Shown here one piece after another: positions 35,590 to 47,096 of a DNA stretch of 64,000 bases (positions within the stretch are counted from its first letter, which is position 1; every line of letters starts with the position of its first letter). A model generated the notes under the pieces. That model ran no database searches, had not been told where the DNA came from, and worked only from the letters and a program-made list of their open reading frames with translations. The DNA comes from Hermodice carunculata. Its lineage: Eukaryota > Annelida > Polychaeta > Eunicida > Amphinomidae. The DNA lies in assembly GCA_964020975.1 (NCBI GenBank), contig OZ026622.1, positions 56,334,511-56,398,510 on the forward strand. The letters are read 5' to 3'. The position numbers and the translations under genes are program-made.

Positions 35590-35815
35590 TCACTTTCTGA
35601 GTCCCAGGTTAGTTGCAGGGTTGGTCGCCAGGCGCCATTTTGACAATCGGAACCTGTATTTTCCATTTTTTCGCCCAGTCACTACCGGAACAGGAAAACA
35701 TGAGCCCATTCATCTTCTGGCTATTTGGTCACCACAATCAACCAATCAAGTGGTGGTCCTGATCTCGTCAGGCAGTTTGAACAAGAATCACCAGCAGCAC
35801 AGCTGAAAGGTACAG
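35590..35815 (+). promoter_or_regulatory. Promoter-like island inside the giant intron
   Basis: GGCGCCATTTTGACAATCGG holds a YY1-type CCATTTTG motif, then AATCAACCAATCAAG (CCAAT box). An ATG at 35700 opens a 20-codon frame (MSPFIFWLFG...WWS), and a donor-like AAAG|GTACAG lies at 35808. GC content is above the surroundings. I could not find a downstream exon, so it may be a dead first exon, an intronic enhancer or chance. Confidence 0.3.
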
Positions 35816-36480
35816 TTGGTTGCTTGCAATAGCTACAGCACTGGGTGCTTGCAATAGCTACAGCACTGGGTTGTGGCAAGCAGCTGACTGCTGTCCAAAC
35901 TTTGGCGGATTATTTAACATACGTTTGTCAACAGACACGCACATGCTCGAGCCAACTAAAACATGGTCATGTTTTTGTCCCTTTTCATCACACAAATTTT
36001 GCTTTTTAGGGATCCATGTTTTGCGACAAGAAAAGTAAAGGGCCAAATTGAATGAAAATGGAAAAAAAGTCATTTTGTGTCGGGTCATGGCTTTGCTATT
36101 ACAGCTCAATCCGCTGCTACCTTAAAGAGATTTAACATTTTCAGTCATTATGTCATACATATACAAGTTTTGTTGACCTAGCATCATGAAAATTCTTTGT
36201 ATTAATGAAATTTTATTCATTTTAGGACATAAATTGGCTCTTTCACAAATAGCCCAGTTGCACACATTGTTCACTCACTCTCATAAGACTATAACATCAT
36301 AAATATTGATTCTGAATTTTCTAATCATCTGATATATTGGTAAGTGTTGCCTAACAAGCTAACTTATATTGTTTCTTCAAAATTTCAAAACCTTTTTACT
36401 AAAAAGTTATTTTTCAGACTAACTTGAAATGTCAAATTTGAAGTACACATAAACCATGGCTATTTTCAGCAAAGTAGTTT

Positions 36481-36541
36481 ACTACAACTACTGAGTATTT
36501 TTACATCTGCACTACAACTACTGAGTATTTTTACATCTGCA
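36481..36541. repeat. 30-bp direct duplication
   Basis: ACTACAACTACTGAGTATTT then TTACATCTGC, twice in tandem and identical. Nothing else nameable between 35816 and 36950. Confidence 0.9.
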
Positions 36542-36949
36542 CTGTTTTGGTGAACATGGCTAGGAGCCAGTGTGGTTGGCTTCTTTTTCCTAAACAAGAC
36601 CTTACCAGATGTCCATTCTGCCAAGCTAACTGACAAGTGAATCGCGATCACATGCTGCTTTTTCAAAATATTACATCATGACACCCTTTTTGAACTGATA
36701 AAATTCTAATGAATACAATTACACTTGCTATACAGAAATTTTTCAATTGGCTCCATGTAGCTGTCTTGTAAATACAATACATATGTAGATGGCTGCCGGG
36801 ATACATTTATTTTACTTGGCACCATATGGCACACATGTATAATCTGACTGCACTGGCCAACAAAGCACCCGAAACTATTGCTATCTTTCACAAAGGCCAT
36901 TGAAGTCCCACTTTCAAAAGCATCCCACATGCATGCAATGTGGCATGAG

Positions 36950-36999
36950 CAATGACCCGTAGTGGTGTGTGGTGGGAGGGGTAATGACCTGTAGTGGTG
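36950..36999. repeat. 32-bp minisatellite, left part
   Basis: About one and a half units of the array that continues at 37721-37965; the two parts are separated by the 721-bp element 37000-37720. Confidence 0.85.
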
Positions 37000-37720
37000 G
37001 AATCTAGGACTTTTCGTCGAAATCAACATCGTCGGAGGCCAACTTTGCCGAAGGTTAAATCTGGTTGAAAAGTAATCTCGTCACTACACAACTTCGTCGA
37101 TGTCATCTTCATCGCAATGTAACATCGGCGAAATCAACTTGGTCGAAAATCAGAATGATCAAAGTGCTGTTTGGTCGAAAAGTAACTTCATTGTGAGGCC
37201 ATTTCGCTCTAAAATTGGTAGTGAAACGGGTGCCAGGTGAATGGGTCCGGTGAATGTTGATGCCAGTGATGGTGGCCGTATAATGATCATGTGACTGAAC
37301 ACAACCTGCCAACTTTTTACACTCTCGTTCGGTTAAAAAAATATCTAAACTGCCACCAAATTCAGCCATACTGACTGGTCGATGGTAGAGAGAAGACTGC
37401 CCCCCCCCCAAAAAAAAGACATGGAAAACAGATAATGTATGCAGGCAAATTTTATTCACAGTTTGATATCAACCCATTAAAATTGTAGCCCCCATGGTCG
37501 CACACACGACCAATTGTCTTTTCGGTCAAACCGAATGAACTTTCGTCGAAGTTGATCGCGACAAGATGACCTTTCGCCGAAGTTGATCGCGACCAGTTTG
37601 ACCAGACGGCCAAATTGATTTTGACATATTGTCATCATGGCCATTCAGACAGTCGACAATTTTAACCTCCGATGAAGTGAAAATACGGCGAAGTTGATTT
37701 CGACGAATTGTCCGATAACC
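37000..37720. mobile_element. 721-bp inverted-repeat DNA transposon, non-autonomous
   Basis: GGACTTTTCGTCGAAATCAA near the left end and TTGATTTCGACGAATTGTCC near the right end are inverted; similarity extends about 50 bp inward (TCGGAGG and AGGTTAAA words). It is flanked by GTAGTGGTG on both sides (36991-36999 and 37721-37729), a 9-bp duplication as made by Mutator-like (MULE) transposases. The interior repeats TCGTCGAA/TTGATCGCGA motifs and has no gene. Confidence 0.78.
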
Positions 37721-37965
37721 GTAGTGGTGTGTGGTCGGACGGGTAATGACCCATAGTGGTGTGTGGTGGCAGGGGTAATGAGCCACAGTGGTGTGTGGCG
37801 GCAGGGCTAATGACCCGTAGTGGTGTGTGGTGGCAGGGGTAATGACCCGTAGTGGTGTGTGGTGGCAGGGATAATGACCCATAGTGGTGTGTGGTGGCAC
37901 AGGTAATGACCCATGGTGGTACGTGGCGACATAGGTAATACGGGTCATTACATGAGTAATGACCC
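37721..37965. repeat. 32-bp minisatellite, right part, about 7 copies
   Basis: Unit TAATGACCCGTAGTGGTGTG then TGGTGGCAGGGG. The minus-strand frame HHGSLPVPPHTT-like is a by-product of the repeat. Confidence 0.9.
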
Positions 37966-38704
37966 GTATTTCAAAAACACTTTCAAATTTGATCAATTTT
38001 TCAGTGTTGTTTGAACTCTGGATGCTGGTCATGTTAGGCCTGGGGATATTCAATGCATATACTTTTGATATACAATTTTGGGCTGTTCCCTTTGGGTTCA
38101 TATGGGAATAAAAATTTGTAAATATGTTTAACCAATGCTTTTGGCTGGAATTGGCATGGAAATATTTTACTTGGATGGTGCCTCTTATATAAAAAAAACA
38201 TTACATATGTTTATCAATTGGGGCCAACATTTTGCAACTTGAACCAAAAGAAAAAAAAAAACTTTTTTCTTTTTATCAGTTTACTATCTAAGTCAAATTA
38301 TTACTCAATTTTTGACAAACTAATCAAGCATGATACCAGTCTTGAATAACTTCGGAACCATTTAAGATAGAGGTACCATTCCAACTTCAATTTATAGGTT
38401 TGTGACTGAGCTCAATTTTTTATGTTTCTTTTGAACTGTTGGATAAAAATTATTGTTGCGTGAGTGAACTAGCAGCTGAACAGGCAATCTTTTAAAGTTT
38501 TCTAGGCACACAGACTGATTTGCTGACAAGCAAATCAAATTTCTCTTGCCTAGCTCTGTTTTTCATGGGCTTGACGATCTTAGTAGGAATCAACGTATTG
38601 TAATTAAGTAGGCATTTCTTATAAATAAGGAAAATGCTAGAAATTTCTCGTATCACTTTAATGCACCTACTTTGCGCATATGAGACGAAACTTGGAGTTC
38701 ATAG

Positions 38705-38860
38705 GTCAAATCTTCATGTTTTTGTTTGTGTCTTTTTGTCCAGAACCACTTCCTAGTAGTCATTACCCTATTCCACAGTCCGAACTCTTTAGTCTCCATA
38801 AGCTAACCTGTCCCTGTCTACCCTATATACACATGGAAGTACTATATATTCACTTTAATA
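38705..38860 (+). mobile_element. Dispersed repeat (probable LINE 3' end), copy 2, partial
   Basis: GTGTCTTTTTGTCCAGAACC through ACACATGGAAGTACTAT, about 90% like 39737-39860; lacks the AAATTAAAGGGTCTT end. Confidence 0.65.
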
Positions 38861-38954
38861 TGGAATATGGTAACCATAGCCATGCATTTTTGCTTAGACA
38901 ATTTCATTGTTTAACAAGTCATGAAGAAGGCTTCTTATGGCAAATGTAAAAAAT

Positions 38955-39290
38955 AACCTGCAGCTTTGATGAGAAAAAATGTATATACAGCAATAATAGG
39001 GATGATGGAGTTGAGAAGTTTAATCCTATAAGTTGAATACATTGGACAAAAGAACAGAAAATATTGCAGCTCTTCAGTGGAGTAAGAACAAGAACATGTA
39101 GATTGTGGGATGATGATGACTTTAAAGAGATCAAAGTTAAGTCTAGAAATCCAAGATGCAGCTGGGTATGACAAATGTTGGCAAATCTGTGCCCTTGGGT
39201 ATAGTAACCAGGAACATGATCCACTGCTATTAGAGTTGCTTTCAGTTTTGATTTGAATATTTGGAGGGAAATTGAGTTGCTTATATCTTA
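38955..39290 (-). mobile_element. LINE C-terminal fragment
   Basis: Minus-strand reading has RAQICQHLSYPAASWISRLN, then FDLFKVIIIPQSTCSCSYST and LFFCPMYSTYRIKLLNSI. The block R...I....L....S.L...L....I...C.C....E...F..CP.Y is the C-terminal zinc-knuckle-like region after the reverse transcriptase in several LINE clades. Same type as 41165-41590 on plus. Confidence 0.7.
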
Positions 39291-39734
39291 TATGTTTCAA
39301 AAATGTTTAAACTTTTTCTATATTAGGCTTTAAATTCATTTGGTGTACTTCCTTAAGATGGGGTGGTGTTAGTAACTGCAAAATTGAAATACAGTCTGAC
39401 ATCAATTTAATGGCCCTCATGGGGGCCAAAGAAGAGGTCCGATATCTCAATCCTCTGCTAAAATGATCTGCAACATTTCATCAACATCCATGCACACACT
39501 CATGGGATTCATTACATTGTATTACATTGTACATACGCATTTTGTAATAACTGAAACTGATATTCTTTCCTAGATGTGTTCAGGGAGGTGGGAAGACATA
39601 TGTACTATATGTATACCACACAATGTGTCTGAGGAAATAAAAAAATAAGCAAAGAATAGCAAGTTATATAATGAATGTCCATAAACCAAATTTTACTTAC
39701 AATTTACAGGTAAAATCGAGAGTCGTTATAATAG

Positions 39735-39962
39735 TATTTGTGTCTTTTTGCCCAGAACCACTTCCTAGTAGTCATTACCCTATTCCGCAGTCCGAACTCT
39801 TTACTCTCCATAAGCTAACCTGTCCCTGTCTAATCTATATACATATGGAATTACTATTGTCCATATTGCACAAGTTCCTCTGTAAAATTTTGACATAGGC
39901 TGTATCAGCCCAAATAAATTAAAGGGTCTTTAGCAGGTAACTACTCAACATGTTTCGGAGCC
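39735..39962 (+). mobile_element. Dispersed repeat (probable LINE 3' end), copy 3
   Basis: Longest copy. It ends CAAATAAATTAAAGGGTCTT, then AGCAGGTAACTACTCA and ATGTTTCGGAGCC, as in copy 1. It is followed by GATGTCCTGTGAGTCGTGTA (39972 on), which recurs at 41648 after a LINE coding end, linking this repeat to a LINE 3' UTR. Confidence 0.65.
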
Positions 39963-40029
39963 TTTTGTTAGTGATGTCCTGTGAGTCGTGTACATATGAC
40001 TTTCTTGTCCCAAGTGTCAAAATTTAATA

Positions 40030-40206
40030 CAGTGGTACCTGTCTTGAGAGACCCCTCCAATGAGAGACCGCATATCTTTTTAAGACCGCTCTCTCAGAAC
40101 ACTGCTATCTATTCCATGTTATTGTACCTCTAATGAAAGACCACCTGTTTTGAGAGACCATGTTTTCACCTGCCCTAGGGGCGGTCTCTCAAGACAGGGA
40201 CCACTG
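40030..40206. mobile_element. pogo/Tigger-like MITE with TA target
   Basis: 177 bp between TA dinucleotides: CAGTGGTACCTGTCTTGAGA and TCTCAAGACAGGGACCACTG, nearly exact inverses. The best-preserved copy of the CAGTGGT subfamily in the window. Confidence 0.87.
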
Positions 40207-40424
40207 TAACAGTAAAAATCAATCAGTCCACCATCCGTTGGGAAAATCAACAGTTTATCACAGTGCATTCCATGCTTTCCAGTCATTCTTAGGCCTATCA
40301 TCATCATTCAACACAATCACAATGCATTGTGAAAACAAATGTTCAGCCATAAGACGGTCGGTCACAAATTTGAAATCATTGAGAAAATCGTTCACTTGAT
40401 CTTTGGGTCATAGGGCTATCAATA

Positions 40425-41175
40425 AAGCTGAGTACCTTTTTAATGTACATGTATTCTTTTCCCTGACTCCTCTTTTCCAGTCCTCCTTCCAGCCCTCTGT
40501 CACAGTCTTACCTACATACACTTTCCAATCATCAACTTCATATCCTTTCAATTCAAATCTTTCTGCTAAGCTATTCATGTCTTTGACCCATCTTGTTTGT
40601 TCCTTGACTACTTCTTTGTAAACTTTCCTGCTCCACCTTTCTTCACTTACTGCTCGTAGATACCCCAGTACTTTAGCTTTGCTTTGACAATTCTGTCTGT
40701 GATTTTATTCCATCCTCACTCTCCCAGGACTGCTTCTGTTGCTGTACATGGTGGTGCCCCCAGTGTCCATTTCCCCATCTCATTCTGTGCTTTGTCCATT
40801 CCCTGGTTATCTCCCTCACTTACTGAAATCACATCTAAGCCATATATCATCCCTGGTATTCCAACTCTATCCCATAAATACCCTTGCTGTGTATGCTCTG
40901 TTGAAACTGTTCAGTGCGGCAGCTTCAATCATTCATTTTGTACGATTCACTTTCTGTTTATTCTTCTCCACCTGATACCTGAACATGCCTTTATCTGTTG
41001 CTTTTATCTTAACACCACGTTATTCATACTCGTCAACCTCCCCAATTTCAGTAAACTGTTCTCTACCTTCTGGAATTTGGAATTGCCCAATTCTCCATTT
41101 TTTATTCCCATTTGGTTTCTTCCCAAGAGTCATCAGTCTACTCTTATCCTTACTAAATTCTCTCTCTCTACCTTC
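40425..41175 (-). mobile_element. LINE fragment, after the reverse transcriptase palm (I/Ingi-like)
   Basis: Minus-strand reading, starting near 41160: FSKDKSRLMTLGKKPNGNKK, WRIGQFQIPEGREQFTEIGE, later a segment with KAKLKYWGYL..., VSEERWSRKVYKEVVKEQT and GYEVDDWKVYVGKTV. It matches the plus-strand fragment 44405-44872 closely in its first 80 residues, so both are one family. Several stops and frame shifts; no 5' part. Confidence 0.78.
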
Positions 41176-41770
41176 AAATTGAAATTAAAAAAGCTACTTT
41201 TCTTTCAACACAAAATTCCTCCTTATTTTTCAAACGGAGAACGTTATGCTAATATTGTTCAGACCCAGCTGAGCCCAGGTAAGTCATAATTAAACTCACA
41301 TTTGGTTGACATAAATATTGTCCCATCTGCAGCCTGTTCATGTAGTCACCCTGTCGAGGATACTTTCCACTTATTTTTTCATTGCCCGCTTTACAATCCT
41401 CAAAGGAGTAAACTTATGAAAGCTGTTGTTAACGTGCTTGCTCCAGCTGTTAAGCCAAGTCTATTGATTCAGCTTGTCCCAGATAGACTATTAGAAATAA
41501 TATTAAATGGCAGTACAGATCTTACGAATGTTATAATATTTTCTGCAGTGCAATTATATATAATGGAATCAAGATGCTTCATTTACTGATTATAGTTACA
41601 CTTGCTGTATAGTATCTTATTATTTTGTTAACAAACAGGATCTCCTGATGTCCTGTGAGTCGTGTACATATCAAGTGTGTCATTTATGTACTGGAGATCC
41701 TCTCGATTAGTTGCTATGTAACTATTAGGTTATCCAGTTTTTGAAATAAATATGTTTACAATACAATACA
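41165..41770 (+). mobile_element. LINE C-terminus and 3' UTR
   Basis: Reads STFKLKLKKLLFFQHKIPPY, GERYANIVQTQLSPGKS, an in-frame stop, then VDINIVPSAACSCSHPVEDT and FHLFFHCPLYNPQRSKLMKA, ending at 41589. CSC...VEDTFHLFFHCPLY is the zinc-knuckle-like end of many LINE polyproteins. The 3' UTR contains GATGTCCTGTGAGTCGTGTA and ends in an AATACAATACAAT tail. It abuts the minus-strand fragment 40425-41175. Confidence 0.82.
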
Positions 41771-43399
41771 ATTCTAACCTCCATTTATTCCTCATCTCCC
41801 CCGCTATGTTCAGCATATCTTGTACTTCCTTCTGTATGGCCTGTATTGTATACATGCATGTAACTATGTGTGTCCTTTTGTCTGGAGAACCAATCACTTA
41901 ACACATCATGTATTTTTATGATCCAGGATGAATAAATATTTTAAAACTAGCCTAAATCACCCTCCGAGATATTCAGTTTCAAAGCTTTGTGTTATTTCAA
42001 GTGACACCTGGACTCAAACCAGCCATGTGGATCAGTAACCATTTAGTTATCCTGATCCCTTATACCTTGTTAAGGTGGAAGGTCTGAAGCCGCACCTTTA
42101 GATAACCTCAAATCACTTTTTCATATTTTTGGATAGTCTAATACTTAAAGTACATGCTCCCAAAAAACTCAGATGTGTGAATATAAAATTTATATGAGGT
42201 AACTGATCTTAAAACTTTTGTTGACAATGAAAAGTTTAAACAGTGCCGGACACATGGCTTTGTTTGCATGGGCATGATAATGAACCATGTCATTGTTTGC
42301 ACAGTCATTAGTCCATGACCCTGGAAACCAATTGAGCTATTGACAAGGGTCGCTCATAGGAAACCATTAGCTGTGAAGAGAATAATGGGCAAGTTCAGAC
42401 TAATCACTACCATTGTTCTGATTACTTTGAAATTCTCTATTGATGTAAAAACAAATTAGCACAATCCACTTACTGGTCCCCAAATATGGAAAGCCGCATG
42501 TGAACCCACACCCAAACAAGCCAAGTGTGGGGTTCCCAAGTTAAAAAAAGTCGAGATTTAAGCCACAAAATATACTTTTGTTTAATGACAACATCACGGA
42601 GGTAAAGCTACAAGTTTATTTCACACAATAATTAAAACACAGGACAGAAGAAATGAGTATGTGTCATATTACAGCCATAAATGCGTAAGAATTGGCAACT
42701 TTTTCTTTAAATGCAATTTTCTCGGAACTGTTTTTTGCTCAACCTCTGCAATTTGCATTTTGCCTCACAAACGTACAAATTGCCCTATCACATTAAAATC
42801 AACGGACATTAAAAGAAAAATATCATATCCAGGAGCGGTTCCCAGAATTTTTTTTCCTGACAACCCCTTCCGTGACTTTTGGAGCAATTTATAGAAGGAA
42901 AATGAACAACCTGTCAGGACTAAATTAAAAATTTTATAACTATTTATTTATGCTATTTCAGGACTAACCATTGAATTAGATCCTGGATATTGATATATAT
43001 TTTAAATTTCTTCTGATTTCAACTGGAAAAAAAACAATTTTGTGTGACTTCTGCGCGAAAAATGTGAAAATCCTACTAAGTCAGAAAGAATGCTATAAAA
43101 TCTCCAAAAATTCTAATCCTGCAAAAAAACTCTATGGATACAAATCTATGGATATGTAGTAATCAGAAAATATATAGGTTTAATGTACTTGTGAAAAAAT
43201 TAAATGGGTAATTGCGATCCAAAGTTGCCAGTCTCACTGCGCACTAGCTTCACAGCGCCCACCTTAAGACTAACTGGTTCATTGTAACCTCTAAGTAAAC
43301 ACTGAGCATGCTTGGATCACAATTAGAACATTACACAACTCCTTCTGTGATACAGAAATATGCTGATTAACAATCAAAACAGACTTTAACAGCGGTTAA

Positions 43400-44880
43400 A
43401 GGTAATAGATATCTGAGGCCAAAGACAAAAAGCATTCTAAGTGTCTGCATGGGATTTTTCGATGTGAGGAAGGCATAGGATAGGGTATGGAAAGGCAAGC
43501 TATGAAAAAAACTTCATGCCTTAATAGGTTTCGGGAGCAACTTTCTCAAAATACTGAAAGCTTTAAAATATTGAATACATAGTTTTACTTGGGGAGGTCG
43601 AAGGAGAAAATGTGTGTTTGGACTAGGTCTAAATAGGAGAGGTCGCAATTAGCAATTGCATGTGTATTTGGCTGAATAATAATATACATGAAATAAAAAT
43701 ATTTTAACTTAGCCCCAATATTTGGGGAAATTAAAATATACATCAAGATGGTTAGATATACATAGTACAGAAAACCAAAACATATGAGACTGAAATATCA
43801 GAGTACAGGAATGATTACAAATTATATTATATTTCTGATTACCAATCAGAGCACCATGATCAGTTGACTGTAATTTGAATAGTAAATCAAGTATGAAAAT
43901 ATTAAAGCTCCTGGGTGAAAGAACACTATCTTGCCCTGTCTCCCTGATACTTTTACAACATTCCCTGAAAACTCCCTGTAACTATTGAATACACAACCCA
44001 ACACACAACATTCTTGTGGGCTTGAGGTGTGTATATCCCATTAGATTCAATGTTAAAGTAACATTAAATTCATTGACTAGTTTTGCAGCAAAATTTACCA
44101 AATTTACAGGAGTATTTTAACTATATACACAACCACTTACCACAAGAAATTTTGTGTTTCTAGGTAAAGTGGTTTTAAAGTTACATAGGTGCAAATTGCA
44201 ATGGAAACTAATGGAAATACACATCCCTAGCCCACCTGCCTATAAAGTCCTCCACTGAGAACCCACATGAATCAGCTGATCTTGACCTTACCTATTTGCA
44301 TGTGTGCTTTGTATTTTCAGGAACTAGGTAATCAGCTGGTGGATTGTAACAAGGGAATAATAGGACCACAGTAATTTACAGGTTTATTTTCTGGAGATGG
44401 CAAAGTGTTCATGGCAGAATCTCACAGGGACTCACAGAATATGTTGAATGCAGGAGGGGAATGCAAGATTAAGTGGATATCAAGATTTAGCAGGGACAAG
44501 AGTCAAGTTATGACACTAGGAAAGCCAGTTGAAATCAGAAAATGGAACCCAGGGAAATTCCAAATTCCAGAGGGTCATGAACAGGTGACAGAGATAGGGT
44601 TAAATGACGAGTATGAAGATCTGGGGATAAAGATGAAAGCAACATTTAAAGGCATGTTCAGATACCAGACTGATCAGATAAAGCAGAGAGTGAAACATAC
44701 AACAGGAATGATAAAAGCCACATTGATCAAAAGTTTCAATAGAGCAGTCACCGCTCAGGTGCTCTGGCAAAGAGTAACAATACCCAGACTGTTATATAGT
44801 TTAGATGTTATCTTGGTAAATGAATGGGATATACAGTGTACAGGGAAAGTACCAAATGACAGAGGCAGGTAGATTTTAGG
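43400..44880 (+). mobile_element. LINE fragments, reverse transcriptase palm and thumb (I/Ingi-like)
   Basis: 43445-43560 reads FFDVRKA, stop, DRVWKGKL and LHALIGFGSNFLKILKALK, the motif A region of a LINE reverse transcriptase (normally DVRKAYDRVW). After a gap without homology, 44405-44872 reads WISRFSRDKSQVMTLGKPVE, IRKWNPGKFQIPEGHEQVTE, and VTIPRLLYSLDVILVNEWDI. The catalytic YxDD region is missing, so this is an internally deleted copy. Confidence 0.78.
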
Positions 44881-45342
44881 ATTACTGATAACCGCCAGAT
44901 GGTACTGCAGTCATTGAACGTAGCGAATCCTACAGTACACTGTAAATCAGATCCACTGTAAGCAAGACAGCAGCCATGAAAGATATCATGATGAAGAGAA
45001 GCCCAGCATTAGTTCTGTTTTGGGAAGGCAATGATTTCCCCCTCATCAGATGGCGCTACATGCACATTACAACATTACAACCATAACTAAAGCTTTCCTT
45101 CCTGGCCAACCTTTTGTTTGCCCTACAAACTCTGCACCTGCAGCACATCCATATTATACAGTCACACTAATTTGTAATTTTGGTACCGTACAAGGTGAGG
45201 AAAGGGCTCCTGCCAGGATAACAGCACCATCACTCACCACCTCTTTATACCCAATGAAAAGCATACCAAAAGGGCAGCACTGAGCCCATATTTCAGCACA
45301 TAAATGTATACCTGTCTGCATATAATATATATATATACTCAC

Positions 45343-45452
45343 TGCAGGTTCTCTCGCTGCTGATGTGTGTAATGGCCGCCTGCTGCAGCAGCACTGTAGT
45401 GAATGGCTTCTATCGCACGGTCTATCGACTTGATCACTTCAGCATCTGCTGC
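45343..45452 (-). CDS. NCKIPSD: NCKIPSD exon just after the SH3 domain
   Basis: The acceptor TTTGCAG lies upstream (45453-45459) and the donor GTGAGT downstream (45337-45342). The 110-bp exon gives 36 codons plus two bases, starting AADAEVIKSIDRAIEAIHYS and ending QQRENL. Vertebrate NCKIPSD has EQDVLQAIDRAIEAVH then EQRGVLQKL at the same place, directly after SH3. Phase 2 at the 3' end needs one base from the next exon to make CAG; the exon at 11852-11985 supplies it and continues KLIQHRK. This small exon is stranded 33 kb from the rest of the gene and could be missed by gene finders. Confidence 0.9.
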
Positions 45453-45820
45453 CTGCAAATACAAGTCATGCCATCAAAGACAAATCTACAGGAAAAACTG
45501 GTCTATGGCCTGGGTCACTTCAAACACTCACAGCCTACAACAAGGGCACCGGATAGGAGATTTAACTCTGTGCTTGTGGTCAGGAATATGACATGACACT
45601 TCCTGGACAGAACATCTCTCAAGGGCAAATCAACCCTTTCTTTCCTCCTCACAATAATAGTTGTGCCAGATTAAATTCCTCATACAAAGACTTTTAATTT
45701 GAGTATTCACAGTCCTATAGTTCCCAAAAAGACAAAAATGGTCCAGGTTAACAGTTTGGGCCTGTTCTGCCAAGCAGCTCTAGACCATACAAACCATGTT
45801 GTTATGAGTCTGAGGTTTAA
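45453..45820. other. NCKIPSD intron upstream of exon 45343-45452, no element seen
   Basis: Nothing nameable. The 5' SH3 exon of NCKIPSD was searched for by eye from here to 64 kb on the minus strand and not found. Confidence 0.5.
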
Positions 45821-45821
45821 C

Positions 45822-45949
45822 TATGTATGTGTGTGTGTGTGTGTGTCTCTGTGTGTGTGTATGTATGTATGTATGTATGTATGTATGTATGTATGTATGT
45901 ATGTGTGTGTGTCTGTCTCAGTGTGTGTGTGTGTGTCTGTGTGTGTGTG

Positions 45950-45981
<32 letters not shown>

Positions 45982-46020
45982 TGTATGTATGTATGTATGT
46001 ATGTATGTATGTATGTATGT
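45822..46020. repeat. Compound (GT)n/(GTAT)n microsatellite
   Basis: About 200 bp of GTGT and GTAT with a few CT interruptions; the last 66 bp are pure GTAT. Its right end meets the first base of the pogo-like MITE at 46022. Cys/Val/Tyr frames are artefacts. Confidence 0.95.
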
Positions 46021-46021
46021 A

Positions 46022-46160
46022 CAGTGGTCCCTTCTTATAAGATTCCTCTATGCAACTGAGTGATATTTTCATTATTTTTTTCTGCCTAAAGAGAGGCCAC
46101 ACCTCATACAACACCACAATTCTGCCGCATTTGGGGTGGACTTACAAGAGGCCTACATGT
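46022..46160. mobile_element. pogo-like MITE, diverged
   Basis: CAGTGGTCCCTTCTTATAAG at the left and GGACTTACAAGAGGCCTA at the right, an imperfect inverse. Confidence 0.6.
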
Positions 46161-46203
46161 TTGTTTAGATCTCTTCTGTGCTTGTGCCTGTATTACCTTT
46201 CAT

Positions 46204-46400
46204 TCTGAAACAAAATAATAAATGGCAGTGGAAATATTGAAACAAAATAATACACAATAGTGGAAATATTGAAACAAAATAATACATGATAATGGAAATA
46301 TTGAAACAAAAATAATACATGATAATGGCAATACTGAAACAAAATAATACATGATAATGGACATATTGAAACAAAATGATAAATGATAGTGGAAATATTG
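46204..46400. repeat. 32-bp minisatellite, about 6 copies
   Basis: Unit GAAACAAAATAATACATGAT then AATGGAAATATT. Copies differ by small substitutions. Confidence 0.88.
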
Positions 46401-47090
46401 TGGAGCTATACAGACGCAGCTTTGTACTTCCTTCCTATTTTTCTTTTTTAATTATTGAAGGTACATGTTTGAGATATTAAGCCAGCATACAGGCTGCCTG
46501 CAGCAGCTGTGTAGCACACCCACACAGGGCCTAAGTCAACACACAGCCTTCCCGTTGCTTACCTCTTGCTACCAAGTGGCAGGTACATGTATTGTCAAGA
46601 TCATGCACAGTTCAGTGAGGAGGCAAACACGCATTTTTGTGAAAAATTGATTACGAACCAAAAATCTCATTGATACAAATGTACAAGCTTATGTTGCATG
46701 CCATTTGTTGTCACTCCTTACTATGCATGCCTCTCATCCTGCTGACACATTCTCACATACTCCTCTGTAATTATAAGAATTGTGTGTTCAGATCAACCAT
46801 AAAGAGAGCTTCCATTCCAACAGCAACTACTCATGTTTTACAGAATTTTGTTTTTGGCAATTCCTGGCCATAGACTTTATCATCTGACCACGGACTGAGT
46901 TCCTGCTCATTATTTTCTGATTACGAATGCATGGTGTGACTGCCTTGCCTGCTCAGCACTGCAACTTTCTGGAGCTGTACAATGTAAGGATAAAATAAAG
47001 ATACAATTTTGAGTTGGGAATTGATTAGGATTTCATTGTCAATGATTGGGATGACAAAGTGGGCAATAAAACTGAAAATTTGCTCAATTT
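46401..47090. other. No recognisable element
   Basis: About 700 bp without repeat structure or convincing exon. Confidence 0.4.
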
Positions 47091-47096
47091 TGCTTC

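Noticed and set aside
45821-46117. Cys/Val/Tyr and Ile/His/Thr frames
   Set aside because: Translations of the (GTAT)n microsatellite.
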